Below, one piece after another: positions 1-9,588 of a stretch of DNA of 64,000 nt. The notes beneath the pieces are model-generated. The model saw nothing but the letters and a program-made list of their open reading frames with translations, did no database searches and was not told where the DNA came from. Position 1 is the stretch's first letter. Each line of letters starts with the position of its first letter. The stretch is from assembly GCA_039881145.1 (NCBI GenBank), contig JAYKKI010000061.1, positions 8,782,501 to 8,846,500 of the forward strand, written 5' to 3'. The position numbers were made by a program, and so were the translations under genes. This stretch comes from Druceiella hillmani (Eukaryota; Arthropoda; Insecta; Lepidoptera; Hepialidae).

Positions 1-74
1 GAATCGAACCTGTTGTTGCCGACCTTGACGTCAACAATCTCGAAAAGTTCATATAAACTATTCGACAGTGGTGT

Positions 75-130
75 TGTGAATTATTTTAAAGACGATTACT
101 ATGAAGTAATTGTCTTTAAAATAATTCACA
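75..130. repeat. Short-spacer hairpin, 26-bp arms
   Basis: Positions 75-100 and 105-130 are reverse complements with one mismatch (94/111), separated by a 4-base loop. The outer arm begins tgtgaattattttaaagac. No copy of the arm was noticed elsewhere in the window. It is one of a series of unrelated short-loop palindromes here. What makes or keeps it is not visible. Confidence 0.85.
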
Positions 131-713
131 AAACGTTTCAAAATTGCAGAATTTTAGCACCCTAATATATAGTGGCTGTGGACGTTTTCAGCTTTTCACT
201 GAACTTACATGTTTGCCAATCGAATTGGCAATGCAGGGTTCGAGTAATGTTGCCACAAATTCGTAAAAATTATGAATGTAACAATATAAAAAAATTAACA
301 TTATTTCCATTCCTGAATACGGTAATAGAAAAAGACAAAGTTACACTAGACAATATGAAATTATAATTAATAATATACGAGCACAAATTCCACGAAGGGG
401 CTTTTTTAATCCTAACATATAGAGTTCTTGCCTTCTTTCCACTAGACGTCTCATTAGATACTGAAATCACACCATAGCAAGAACGTGTTCCAAAATGCAA
501 AAGGCTGCGTTAAGAATCGATGCATCAGCTTAAGCATATATTCTTTCCCCAACGTAAATAGAGACAACATTCTCTCAGTGCTATTTTTAATGATTTGTAA
601 TACCTATTTCTCACAATCTTTTCGCTATAACCCCGACCTCTGCGTACTTGCCGTCACCTACTTTACATAATTGAGGAAAATATATAGCTTCATCAGCGTT
701 AAATTCAACGCGT
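131..713. other. Intergenic or intronic, nothing recognised
   Basis: AT-rich sequence with only short open frames (under 77 codons) on both strands. None has a splice context or composition that argues for coding. No repeat boundary was seen until the foldback that follows. Confidence 0.5.
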
Positions 714-1056
714 ACATTCTCATAATTTTAATAAACAAATTAACATATTTGTAACATGAAATAAAGTCACAATTAAATGAAACTACGTGACGTAGTATTA
801 TTTCTACTATCTTTAATTTCTTTACCACGACCTAGGTTTCGTTGTATTACAACATCTTCAGGTGGGCTATTAGCAAAGATATCTTTGCTAATAATAATAA
901 TATCCCACCTGAAGATGTTGTAATACAACGAAACCTAGGTCGTGGTAAAGAAATTAAAGATAGTAGAAATAATCCTACATCACGTAGTTTCATTTAATTG
1001 TGACTTTATTTCATGTTACAAATATGTTAATTTGTTTATTGAAATTATGAGAATGT
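714..1056. repeat. 343-bp foldback palindrome, 153-bp arms
   Basis: Arms 714-866 and 904-1056 are reverse complements with about three mismatches in 153 bp. The 37-base spacer itself contains a perfect 26-bp palindrome (868-893, centred on aaagatatcttt). There is no open frame worth noting and no clear target-site duplication at the outer edges. It could be a foldback-type MITE or a locally formed inverted duplication. If transcribed, it would give one long near-perfect hairpin RNA of the kind insects process into endogenous siRNAs. The high arm identity suggests recent origin or ongoing arm-to-arm conversion. Confidence 0.9.
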
Positions 1057-1199
1057 GCTTAGACACGTTGCCTACGTAGTCAAAAAATCATCAAAATTTA
1101 AATAACTGAACTTAAAAACTATTTTCAATTCCAATAAGGTTTGAGAGCTTATGAAAATTTTAAATGTCAAAAATATCTCAAAAATAAAATTTAACTATC

Positions 1200-1230
1200 C
1201 TCCGCATACACAGGCACCGTGTGTGCGGAG
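1200..1230. repeat. Small imperfect hairpin
   Basis: ctccgcatacacagg pairs with ccgtgtgtgcggag across a 2-base loop with one mismatch and an indel. It is GC-richer than its surroundings. Function unknown. Confidence 0.6.
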
Positions 1231-1498
1231 TATGTTCGTATATATAGGAATATGGTAGGTATTACATTAAAAATTTATAAATAGAAAAAAACGAGAGTGC
1301 TTTAGACCACACGACTGAAGTAAAACTTCAAATTCACGAAATATTCACTTTAAAATGAATTTACAATTTTATTCACTATAAACGTAGAATATTTAATGTA
1401 TTCAACAAAATAATAATTTATAAAATTGTTCAAGAACGAAATGAAATTACAAAATAATCAAAACATCACAGTTCGCGTAACGCTAGCAAACTCGTGTA

Positions 1499-1537
<39 letters not shown>

Positions 1538-1550
1538 ATATATATATGTG

Positions 1551-1626
<76 letters not shown>

Positions 1627-1640
1627 TGTATATGTATATA
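1499..1640. repeat. TA/TATG microsatellite
   Basis: Runs of (TA)n interrupted by tg steps over about 140 bases. Several open frames of 60-135 codons rich in Tyr and Ile cross it on both strands; they are translations of the repeat, not genes. Confidence 0.95.
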
Positions 1641-1650
1641 TCATGCACTG

Positions 1651-1817
1651 ACTATGAGAGGAAGAGAGAAAGAAAATGTGCGCGCACACTGCTCTCTCTT
1701 GCTCCTACAGTGTGATACAGACTTGCATAGGCTTGCACTGTTACGAAACATAACTGGCTATGAGAGAAAGAGAGAAAGAAAATGTGTGCTCGCACCTCTC
1801 TCTCTTGTCCCTACAGT
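1651..1817. repeat. Imperfect tandem duplication
   Basis: Two copies, 1651-1710 and about 1757-1817, share ctatgagag, agagagaaagaaaatgtg, a gctctctctt-like block and cctacagt, at a period of about 105 bases. The purine-rich and pyrimidine-rich blocks can pair within each copy. Confidence 0.7.
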
Positions 1818-1976
1818 AATATACGAAACGTAACTCTCTCTCTTTCTCTCTTCACTAACGTATATCTCCCTCTCAACTTCCGTTCGCCTCGCCCGATCAC
1901 ACTTTTCGTAACGCTCTCGTCACGCATTCTCCAGCTTACTCCCTAAGTCAAGCGTGCGTAAAGAAGTTTTACTTCA

Positions 1977-4285
1977 ATAAAAGTAAAATCCGGACTGCCC
2001 CAGCCCCAATAGTTTCGCGCGTAAACTTTTTTGTAAGAAACCTTTCCGGAAATGGGACACAACGTACCAATAATGACGACAACTGTACCTGCACGTCGCA
2101 CGCATTTACGATCGTAATACTCCCCTCCGTTTCTGTCAGAAATTATCCCCGTGAACGTTGATGCAATAACACAGCCCCCGGGTGCAATACAGCGACTGCG
2201 ATAACATTGTCAATTCTGAACCTATCTGCTTTCGGCTTATCAAGGCATACTCCTCTACATAGATATAAAACAACATTTATCAGTCAGTTTATTTGGAAAA
2301 TTCAGACTTTCAAATCAGAAATTCACGATCATTTATTACGATCGACTCAGCTACTATATAAACAGTTACGGAGTGAGTAGCGCAATGTAACTGCGCAAGT
2401 TAATAGTGATACTAAAAATATTTATAAAATTTAATATTTAAGTGAATTTCACGTAGTAATTTCAAATTATTTAGAGTACCTACTAAATAATTTCGGCCTG
2501 CCAATTCTCCAGTACTATTATTATCGTATTAACTATGTTTTACCAATAATTATCTTTAATTACCACTATTATTTATTAAGGAAATTTGTCTTTCTTATAC
2601 CGAATTAGATCTCACAGACTTGATTACATTTCGCACATGTGTTTATAGATGTAAGTCTACTCGGGGGTTGCGGTATTTAAATGTCGATGGATCAAGTAGA
2701 TCTTGATAGCCATGGAAAGCTTGGTCTTTCTACATTACGCCTTCATAGATCATACTTTTCTCGTTGTTCGTTGGCAGCAACAACTCTACTCTGTATTCAC
2801 AATTTTTTTTTGTTACGTTCAGTAATAATTCTAGTTACTTTCTTTATTATAGTCTTGATAGGCAAAAATAATATCTTCTTGAATATGTCTGGCCGCCAAT
2901 CGATCTACGTGTTATAGGCTATATATATAGATACCTATAGAGTATGTTGTTGATCTATTTTGCATAGCCCCGTAAAATTTGGGAAGAGAATTTCTCTTGC
3001 TAATCCCCTGACTTTAGTCACGAAAGTAGGAAAAAGAGGTGCGTGCAAAGACATTTCATCCCGTCATACCGTCTTTGGTTGCGTGGCTACTACGCACATT
3101 GAAATGAAAAATGCCAGGTCGTAATATTAAATTTAAAAAATGTATAACAAAAAAAATTTTTAAAAAATTAGAAAGTAAAAATATCACTTGATATATTTTC
3201 TCAAATAAATATTAAAAAGTAAACATTTAGTATTAAATGTAAACAATCTATATTGAAATGTTTACCATATTAACATAATCCTTCGCTTATAAACCACAAC
3301 AGCTTCTAATTACCAGTTTCCTGAAATCGTTCTCCGAACCAGTTTTGACATGGGGTACTTGATTATATTAAACTTCCTCTTAAAGCATAATTAATCTTCT
3401 ATCTATTTCCAGTCCCATTACGCAAACAATATATTTTAAAAAATATAGCTTTATATTCGTATCTTTAATGTACCCGCTAAATGGCCGTCACAAAATATGA
3501 TCGCTTCGGGCGATATATTCAACTTTGCAAGGTCTACTTCTTTTTGCGTGAACCATTCTCTTTTAGCAGAAACGCAAAGGTAAATGGACGATAAAACCCA
3601 AAAGTACTTCAAAATAAATCCCCAGACTAGAAGTAACATTTAGCAACTACTACAAACATTTAATAACTAGGCTCCAAAGACAAGAAGGCCCTCCTATACA
3701 AAGAACTGCATCTTATGGAGAATCCTATACCGTATACGCCACAAAATCATAGAATCATTCGAATAGAAATATATAAAGACAACCTTCAGTGTCTTTGTTG
3801 AAATATTATTTGATCATAATCTAAAAATCAAATTTATGCCTCATTTGTCGCTCGTTTGTTTTATTAAATTTCATTTAAATTATATTTTTACATCCTACTT
3901 ATTGACTACCTTTTATAATTATATTGTTTACCTTACTGTATCAATCATTACATTGTACTAAGATACTTCGTAACAATAAGTCCGCCGTCTGCGTATTTTG
4001 TTTACTAAACTTTATTAACGTTTGTGAAATATGTAAATAATAAATAGATAACAGTAAAATTTAGGAAAAGATATTAGTTATTATGGTTCGAGGTTGATAA
4101 CGCAAAAATACTCAAGAAATTTTAGTATTTTTGAGGGTATACATACAAAAAATATACATATTTTTAATACTAGCCTTGCCTTCTAAAGTTAGGTTACACA
4201 ACTATTTACAACAAGAAATAAGAAAGGGATAAATCAAAATAGAATTAAATTGAAACATTATTTGAATGTATGTTATAGAAAACTA
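1977..4285. other. Intergenic or intronic, no supported gene
   Basis: About 2.3 kb without a convincing exon. The part up to 2230 is less AT-rich and contains cagcccccgggtgc. A TATAAAA at 2264 lies too close to the TCAGT at 2280-2284 for a standard core promoter. An open frame at 2681-2917 (+) has no splice context. No repeats above about 20 bp were noticed. Confidence 0.45.
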
Positions 4286-4561
4286 TTAGCTCTTTCGTAA
4301 CAATAACTTGTAAAACTCGCGAATTTCCACTAAACTCTTTTTATACTCTCCGCACATCGTCCGAATTGGTCGAGGGCCAAGTAATGTATTTATCAGGTCC
4401 TTCCAAAATATTCGATGGAAAGAAGACACCTTACGGGTCATAATATATAAAATTTCCATTAAAATCGGTACAATCTGTTTTGCATGCTGCTCTAATAAAC
4501 GACCAGAAAAAAAACAAACAAATAGAACAAATCCTAATGTACACGAATTACAAAAAAACAT
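4286..4561 (-). pseudogene. Decayed zeste/Myb-SANT-like DNA-binding domain fragment
   Basis: The minus-strand frame, 91 codons, starts with a hydrophobic and probably non-coding stretch. It then reads LLEQHAKQI, an intervening helix, and FWKDLINTLLGPRPIR followed by basic residues ending KLLLRK. Spacing and key residues resemble the zeste-like Myb/SANT domain found in many insect proteins: a Trp, a Leu-rich helix, a GP-PIR turn, then an aromatic and Lys-rich recognition helix. The Trp usually expected after the GP-PIR turn appears as Tyr. There is no acceptor or donor of quality and the frame is isolated, so an old exon or transposon-associated fragment fits best. The family assignment rests on pattern recognition only. 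Confidence 0.4.
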
Positions 4562-5636
4562 TATGGTTTATTTATAAATAAAATTTATTTCAAAATTGTT
4601 TAAAAAAGTCTTCAAATTTAACTCTCGTGTAACACCGTACGTAGTGAACCAGAAAATTTAGTTCACAATTAAAAATCAGTAGATTGGGAATATATTACGT
4701 CATGTAATGAAGTGTTAACTCCTGTAATATGGTATCTAAAGCCACTTTCAACTTAAAAACCAATTTCGCAATCAAAGTTATGATTATAATATCTCGACAT
4801 GAAAGTAACATCGCAATGTAAACTCCAAAATCCGTACGTTAAATTTAAACACTGACATAAATCGTGAAATGTCAGCCGTTTATCCGTGATCAGTCCCAAG
4901 TCTCGAACGAAGGAAACAAAAAAAAGCTGTTGTGTCACCGCTATATATTATATTTTATGATAAAGTTACATTTTTATTTGTGATTACCATAATATTAGTA
5001 TAATAATTATTGAAGTATCTTGAAAATAAACTCGCATGGAAGTGAAATGTTTTCTTTATAAATGAAGCAACAAAAATAATGATATATGCTATAAATTCAT
5101 TTACATGGTTACTTCTCCTCTAATAGGGAAATCACTACCCCAAGGAATTTGAAGGAAAAATATAAAGATATATATTCTAAAGTATTAAGTTAATAATACG
5201 AGTTTTTACTCATTCAACAATCTATGAATTAAAATAGTTACCAATATTTTGCAATACTCTTTCTCCAATAACAATCTCCAGACGTGTCTCCATTACAAAT
5301 TTATTATAAACGCTTTACACAAACTATGCGAAAAAAAATCCAGAAGTATTTTGCTTGAATGAAGCGACTTGCATGAGAAGTTCGTTCAAATGACAAACCG
5401 CGTGGCCGCCACAGCTTTGTCTTAGTGGCAAACAGATTACCGCAAAACATTTTATCGTGATCAGTATGAGAGACAGAACACCGACAAGTATTTCCATTTA
5501 TTGTTTTTATAATAAAATTAATGCTCTTTTATTTTTATTTACTCGTACTCGAACACTCACTAAACCTTGCAAAAGTACTAAACTTTGCAACTTAGGAACT
5601 ATATATAATAGCATTGACAATAATTTGTAATTTCAG
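4562..5636. other. Intergenic or intronic, nothing recognised
   Basis: AT-rich. A minus-strand frame at 4753-4938 is unsupported. A slightly GC-richer patch near 5390-5430 (gcgtggccgccacagc) has no associated motif. A tttcag acceptor-like site ends the interval at 5636. Confidence 0.45.
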
Positions 5637-6085
5637 AAAAATTTACATTGCCTTGTCAACTTAACCGGCAGGTGACTTGCTTAATGCACAGTGGACTGAC
5701 GAAATTCTTTTCCGTTTTCAACTCACTTTCAAAATTATGCTTAAAAAGAAAAATAAGTAGATTAAGAAAACGTGTTAGAAAGAATGAGAGAACTAGAAAG
5801 CTTGAGATATTAGCGCTTAAGAATAATCCTCAAAAGAAAGAAGAAATGCAAAAAGAGCGCGTCCGAGGTATCAAGAGAAAAAACTTTAAGAAAACTCGTA
5901 AAAAATATGGAATCTTAGTGAAAATAAAGCAACGACAAGAGAAGTGGGAAGATCGTTGTGCTTTTTATCGGGGCAAAAATCGGAAATTGAAATGTCTCAC
6001 AATTCCTGAGAAAATCGACTGTGAACATAAGAAAACAAAAATATATTTCTTTCATATATTTAAAAAAAATTGTAATTTCACGTAG
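5637..6085 (+). CDS. Lys/Arg-rich open frame, unknown; possible exon or relic
   Basis: An open frame runs from an acceptor-like aatttcag to a TAG at 6083, with the first ATG at 5684 (134 codons from there). From about residue 20 it is strongly basic, with runs such as LRKRVRKNERTRKLE and RGIKRKNFKKTRKKYG that could form a charged helix or coiled coil. A later segment contains KQRQEKWEDRCAFYRGKNRK. I do not recognise a family. Similar basic helices occur in the linkers of transposon-encoded and THAP-type proteins, but no zinc-binding or catalytic motif is visible. The 3' side runs into a T tract. A-rich DNA alone inflates Lys content, so this may be chance. Confidence 0.3.
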
Positions 6086-6315
6086 AATTAGAAATCATTG
6101 TTTTTTTTTTTATTTTTCCCTTCACTTGGGCTATAAGCCCTCCCATTACGATCACTTTCAAGATTGTTTTGATGTCCAGGGAATACGACTATGGTAAAAA
6201 TAAAGAAAAAATATGCTTTAAAGGACCGTATCTTTTTGTTGCGTGAACCTAACATTTTTTCCAACGACGTAAAGCTGTAGGCTTAAGTGTACACTATTAA
6301 TTTCTACTTGATATC

Positions 6316-6440
6316 TCAAGATGTTTCTGAGAAAAAAGGCTATCACAGACAGACAGACGGTCGATCGGACAACCAAGGGATCCTCTAAGAGTTCTGTTTT
6401 TTCTTTAACTAATAACCTTGGACGGATTCGAAATAAGTAC
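6316..6440 (+). repeat. Degenerate gacagacggac/gttccg-type dispersed repeat
   Basis: Shows tctgagaaaaaaggctatca, then cacagacagacagacggtcg, then a tctaagagttctgttttttc tail. This is the recognisable order of a very common lepidopteran repeat (family membership from memory). The TA microsatellite begins just downstream, where such repeats often end. Confidence 0.6.
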
Positions 6441-6451
6441 AGTATAAAATA

Positions 6452-6453
6452 TG

Positions 6454-6538
<85 letters not shown>
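6452..6538. repeat. TA microsatellite
   Basis: Near-pure (TA)n with two tg interruptions at the start. The 91-codon Tyr/Ile frame across it is an artefact. Confidence 0.95.
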
Positions 6539-6541
<3 letters not shown>

Positions 6542-6870
6542 TCCTATAAAATCGATATCATTTTACAAGATTACGTCATTAAAAGCTGTCAACTAAAAGG
6601 TGATTTAAAGTGATTTTAACATACTAGATAATTAGACAGAGTACGATACTATAGATAGCACAATCTTCGATATTCTTAACTATATATCCTAGAAATAAAC
6701 AAAATCCATTAATTTAATAAAGACTTTCAAGCTTTATATCGTAAAAAAATTATTGGGAAGTTGTTGTTTTTTCGTTTGTTATTTCAGTATTTAGCATAAA
6801 AACAGCTTATTCGATCGGCATGAAACATTCACTATCGTGTAGCTTATAACGTCTTAGAAAGTGCGAGTAA

Positions 6871-7327
6871 CAAGCAATAACGATTTAAGTGAAGGTAATA
6901 GAAGTGTACCAGGTGAATTTTTGAGTTGAACTTTTAAAGAAATACAGCTACATTAAAATCATGTACGAAAATATCATAGACAATATGAAAATGTATAAAA
7001 ATATTTAACGATAATACACAGCAATACAATATTTTTAATATAAATTTTTTTAAATTGCTAACTATTACAGATTATCTATTTCACATTTTCTCTTTCAAAA
7101 TCAGACAATAGAAGAATTAAGTTAAATAGACCAAACTCTTATATCTACATCAAAATAATATTTGAAAAAAATGTACAAAACAATTAAATTTACAAAAAAG
7201 TTCCAGCCAAGCATTATTACAGACTCTTCTTTATAAGCGTCTTTATATTACAATATTGGGGCATTATAAGCGTCTTTATGTTACAAGAGTGGGCCTTTAT
7301 AAGCGCCTTTATGTTAAAAGATTGGTC
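6871..7327 (+). repeat. Dispersed repeat family R1, copy 1
   Basis: Aligns by eye in the same orientation with 9204-9588. Shared blocks in order: aataacgatttaagtgaagg, gctacattaaaatcatgta, agattatct...tttcaaaatc, aatagaccaaac, aataatatttgaaa, and ttataagcgtc. Identity is patchy with small indels, so both copies are old. No coding frame is present. It may be a decayed SINE, a LINE fragment or a non-autonomous DNA element. Confidence 0.6.
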
Positions 7328-7330
7328 CAT
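7232..7330 (+). repeat. 33-bp tandem repeat, three copies
   Basis: Units begin tataagcg at 7232, 7265 and 7298 (period 33), each continuing with a ctttatgttacaag-like core and a tgggcc-like end. The related region at about 9540 carries only one or two diverged units, so the triplication expanded within this copy of the dispersed repeat. Confidence 0.85.
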
Positions 7331-7842
7331 ATAAAAAATAGTTAAATGTTTTAGGAAACTCTAAATAACCATTATTTAAGAAACAGCGATTAAAACAAAA
7401 TGTAGGCATGGTAGTTACTTATTTGTTCGAGGAAAGTTGGAATAGCCGCTAACGCGAAATACTATCTACTATCAAGTTTACAAACGCCCAACCCGCTCTC
7501 TCTTCAAGTTAATTTCGGATTACGCAAAATGTCAAACAGACTAACGATAAGACCTTTGGGGCACGCAGAAAGCTAAATGGAGCAAACAGTTAATCCAAAT
7601 CGGTAGAAACTGGCTGTCAATATTAACTAAAACTTACGATATGACGCGGAAACTGAAATCGTTGTCAAATCAATAATGTAACTTGATATTTAGGAACTGA
7701 AATGTAAGTTATAGCATCTATTTATTAACGTACACATATACAGTACTGTTAACAATGTAAATAAATATTTGTATCGGAAAATTAACCTCACCAGATAATA
7801 CATCAAATCAAATATATCCACGAACTACTGGTATGTGAAACC
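7331..7842. other. Intergenic or intronic, nothing recognised
   Basis: No repeat, exon or motif could be supported. Slightly less AT-rich around 7480-7640. Confidence 0.45.
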
Positions 7843-7938
7843 GGGAAAAATCTCACGTTTTTCGAATGGAGCTTGCGTGACACCTTGGTTGACCAAGGTG
7901 TCACGCAAGCGCCATTCGAAAAACGTGAGATTTTTCCC
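7843..7938. repeat. Near-perfect hairpin, 47-bp arms, 2-base loop
   Basis: Arms 7843-7889 and 7892-7938 differ at one position (7870). The arm starts gggaaaaatctcacgttttt and ends caccttggt. The arm is GC-richer than the flanks and has no other copy that I saw. A single strand would fold into a 47-bp stem, but the 2-base loop is shorter than that of a normal pre-miRNA. Confidence 0.9.
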
Positions 7939-8469
7939 TCCCATTCTTTTAACTTAACAAACAGCTGAGCTTTGAAACTCATTTCCTATTTTCGCATTTC
8001 CGGGCTACAATTGAATAGAATAGTATCCTTCAACATTACTGGTCACATTGTATGAGAAAGTAGCGAGCTTGTGTCATAAAAATAATAGAGTTTTTCCATT
8101 AAATAGAATAGCATCCTTCAATATTCTATTCTATTGTCCTTTTACCCGAAATGTGAAAGAACTTATTCTCAATTAAATTACATTACTAATTGCACAGCCA
8201 CACTCAGATTTTCCTGTAGCAAGGATTAAGCGTAACCCTACTTCGAAATTAATTAACTCGTCAAAATAGCACTATATAAGTTGCTCATCCAGTCAATGAG
8301 CACGAAATATAAAAATAAAAGTAATTGGCCTAAGCATATACAACGTCCTTCTTTTCAGTGGTCTACACGAATTACACTACACAAAATGCTTTGAGTATCT
8401 CCTGATTAAAGGCACGTGACGCTACCGCCAGTAATTACATGAAAATAACAATGACACTGACACTCCGAA
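7939..8469. other. Intergenic or intronic with a small direct repeat
   Basis: atagaatagtatccttcaa at about 8014 recurs as atagaatagcatccttcaa at about 8104, about 90 bp apart. The second copy is followed by tattctattctatt, which can pair back. Nothing else is recognised. Confidence 0.5.
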
Positions 8470-8880
8470 GCGGAACGCACACTTCATCGTAGTAGATTAT
8501 CATCTAACAACGATTATCACATTGCTTCCACGGCGCAGCCGCCGAACAAAGATAAGAATCCACGAGCGACGCGAATTGAAAGTACGAGTACGCGAGATGC
8601 ACGCGCATGCGAGTGAGAATTATTATTACTATTATCATTATAATTACTATGATCAAAAACGGCAAATGAAACGTTAAGACGTCCGAGCGACTAGACGTCA
8701 TCCGGGTGAAAGTGTCGAAAACGCCGCTCGAGCAGCCGGATCGCGGCGAGGCACATCGAGAGAGACAATGCGTCGATATAAACAAGGCGCGTAGTAAATT
8801 TTTCTTTTGTTTACACCTCTTACATCGAGATTTGTGTGCGTAGCGTCCCGCGGCCGCACGTGTTATGACCATATCGTGTT
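8470..8880. promoter_or_regulatory. CpG-rich island, possible promoter or first exon
   Basis: GC and CpG rise sharply against AT-rich flanks, with gcgcagccgccg, gcacgcgcatgcg, cgccgctcgagcagccgg and cgcggccgcacgtg. An E-box-like cacgtg lies just outside at about 8413 and another at 8858. A 122-codon minus-strand frame (8504-8872) spans it but has a low-complexity Ile/Val stretch and no protein signature, so I do not call it a gene. A minus-strand TCAGT initiator-like match lies at 8456-8460. Islands like this in AT-rich insect DNA often mark promoters or 5' exons; that reading is inference. Confidence 0.35.
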
Positions 8881-9203
8881 ACCTCTTGAAGGCCCTGCAC
8901 GTTTAAATATCAAGAAAGCTTTAAACATTTTTGTTCCCACTTTTTAATTCAAAATTTCATCAAATTTTCAATCAAAGCACACCTTATAGAGAAATTGAAA
9001 AAATAAGTAAGTTTTATTTAAATCGTCAATCAGATTAATTATAAATCTAGGACTCTTTATGAAAAGTCGGGTATCTAAAAAAAGAGAAAAATCTCTCGTT
9101 TTTAGTACTTTGAGCTCATCTCGTTAAAATTAAACTTTTACCATAATACAGCTTAGAATGTCCAGATTAACATATTATATATAATACATATTTAGAACAT
9201 GTA
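8881..9203. other. Intergenic or intronic, nothing recognised
   Basis: AT-rich with no repeat or exon signal. Confidence 0.45.
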
Positions 9204-9588
9204 GTAGCATTAACGACTTAAATGAAGGGCGCCTAAGCATAACTGGTGCATTTCTGACTAGAACTTTTAGACCGTTATAGCTACATTAAAATAATGTAGG
9301 TAGATATGCAATTGTTTGACAATATAAAATATATTAAATATTCAAAGCTACATATAGCTAATTATTTCAGATTCTCTTAAGACTTAAAATTTTCTTTTGC
9401 AAAATCGGATCACACAAATATTGAATCGAATAGACTAACCTTGTATAGAGCCAGATAAAATAAAATTTGAAAGAATAAGACAATGATATCTACAAAAAAA
9501 AGTCCGTGAATATATATCAATTATTATATATTATTTGTTATAAGCGTCCTTACATTATAAGTACGTTCTATACGAGTCATTATATATG
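9204..9588 (+). repeat. Dispersed repeat family R1, copy 2
   Basis: Counterpart of 6871-7327 in the same orientation about 2.3 kb away. It shares cattaacgacttaaatgaagg, gctacattaaaataatgta, tttcagattctctt...gcaaaatcgg, aatagactaac, ataaaatttgaaag and ttataagcgtc. It is shorter at the 3' side because the 33-bp unit is not triplicated here. Confidence 0.6.

Larger units (their letters stand above)
1316..1976. mobile_element. Possible inverted-end element around a TA microsatellite
   Basis: A 14-base sequence, tgaagtaaaacttc, at 1316-1329 recurs in inverted orientation at 1963-1976, and the inner flanks stay loosely alike (aattcacg against tttacgcacg). Between them lie a TA microsatellite, an imperfect duplication of about 105 bp, and a pyrimidine-rich stretch (ctctctctctttctctcttcactaac). 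A similar ctctctctttttgtcttcactaac motif follows the TA tract near 21.86 kb, which suggests a dispersed family. No transposase frame is present. The boundary call is inference: the end motif is itself palindromic, so a chance match is possible. Confidence 0.4.

Noticed and set aside
1..74. gaatcgaacc at the left edge as the T-arm (B box) of a minus-strand tRNA, or the adjacent minus frame as an exon
   Set aside because: No A box or cloverleaf can be formed from the bases present; the open frame is too short and cut by the edge.
1426..1833. 135-codon plus frame and overlapping minus frames
   Set aside because: Mostly Tyr/Ile from the TA microsatellite; same for 6321-6596, 21690-21917 and 39787-40167.
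2264..2290. TATAAAA followed by TCAGT as a core promoter
   Set aside because: The distance is about 20 bases, too short for a TATA-initiator pair.
8504..8872. 122-codon minus-strand frame as a gene
   Set aside because: Coincides with a CpG-rich island that opens frames by composition; contains a low-complexity Ile/Val run and no domain.
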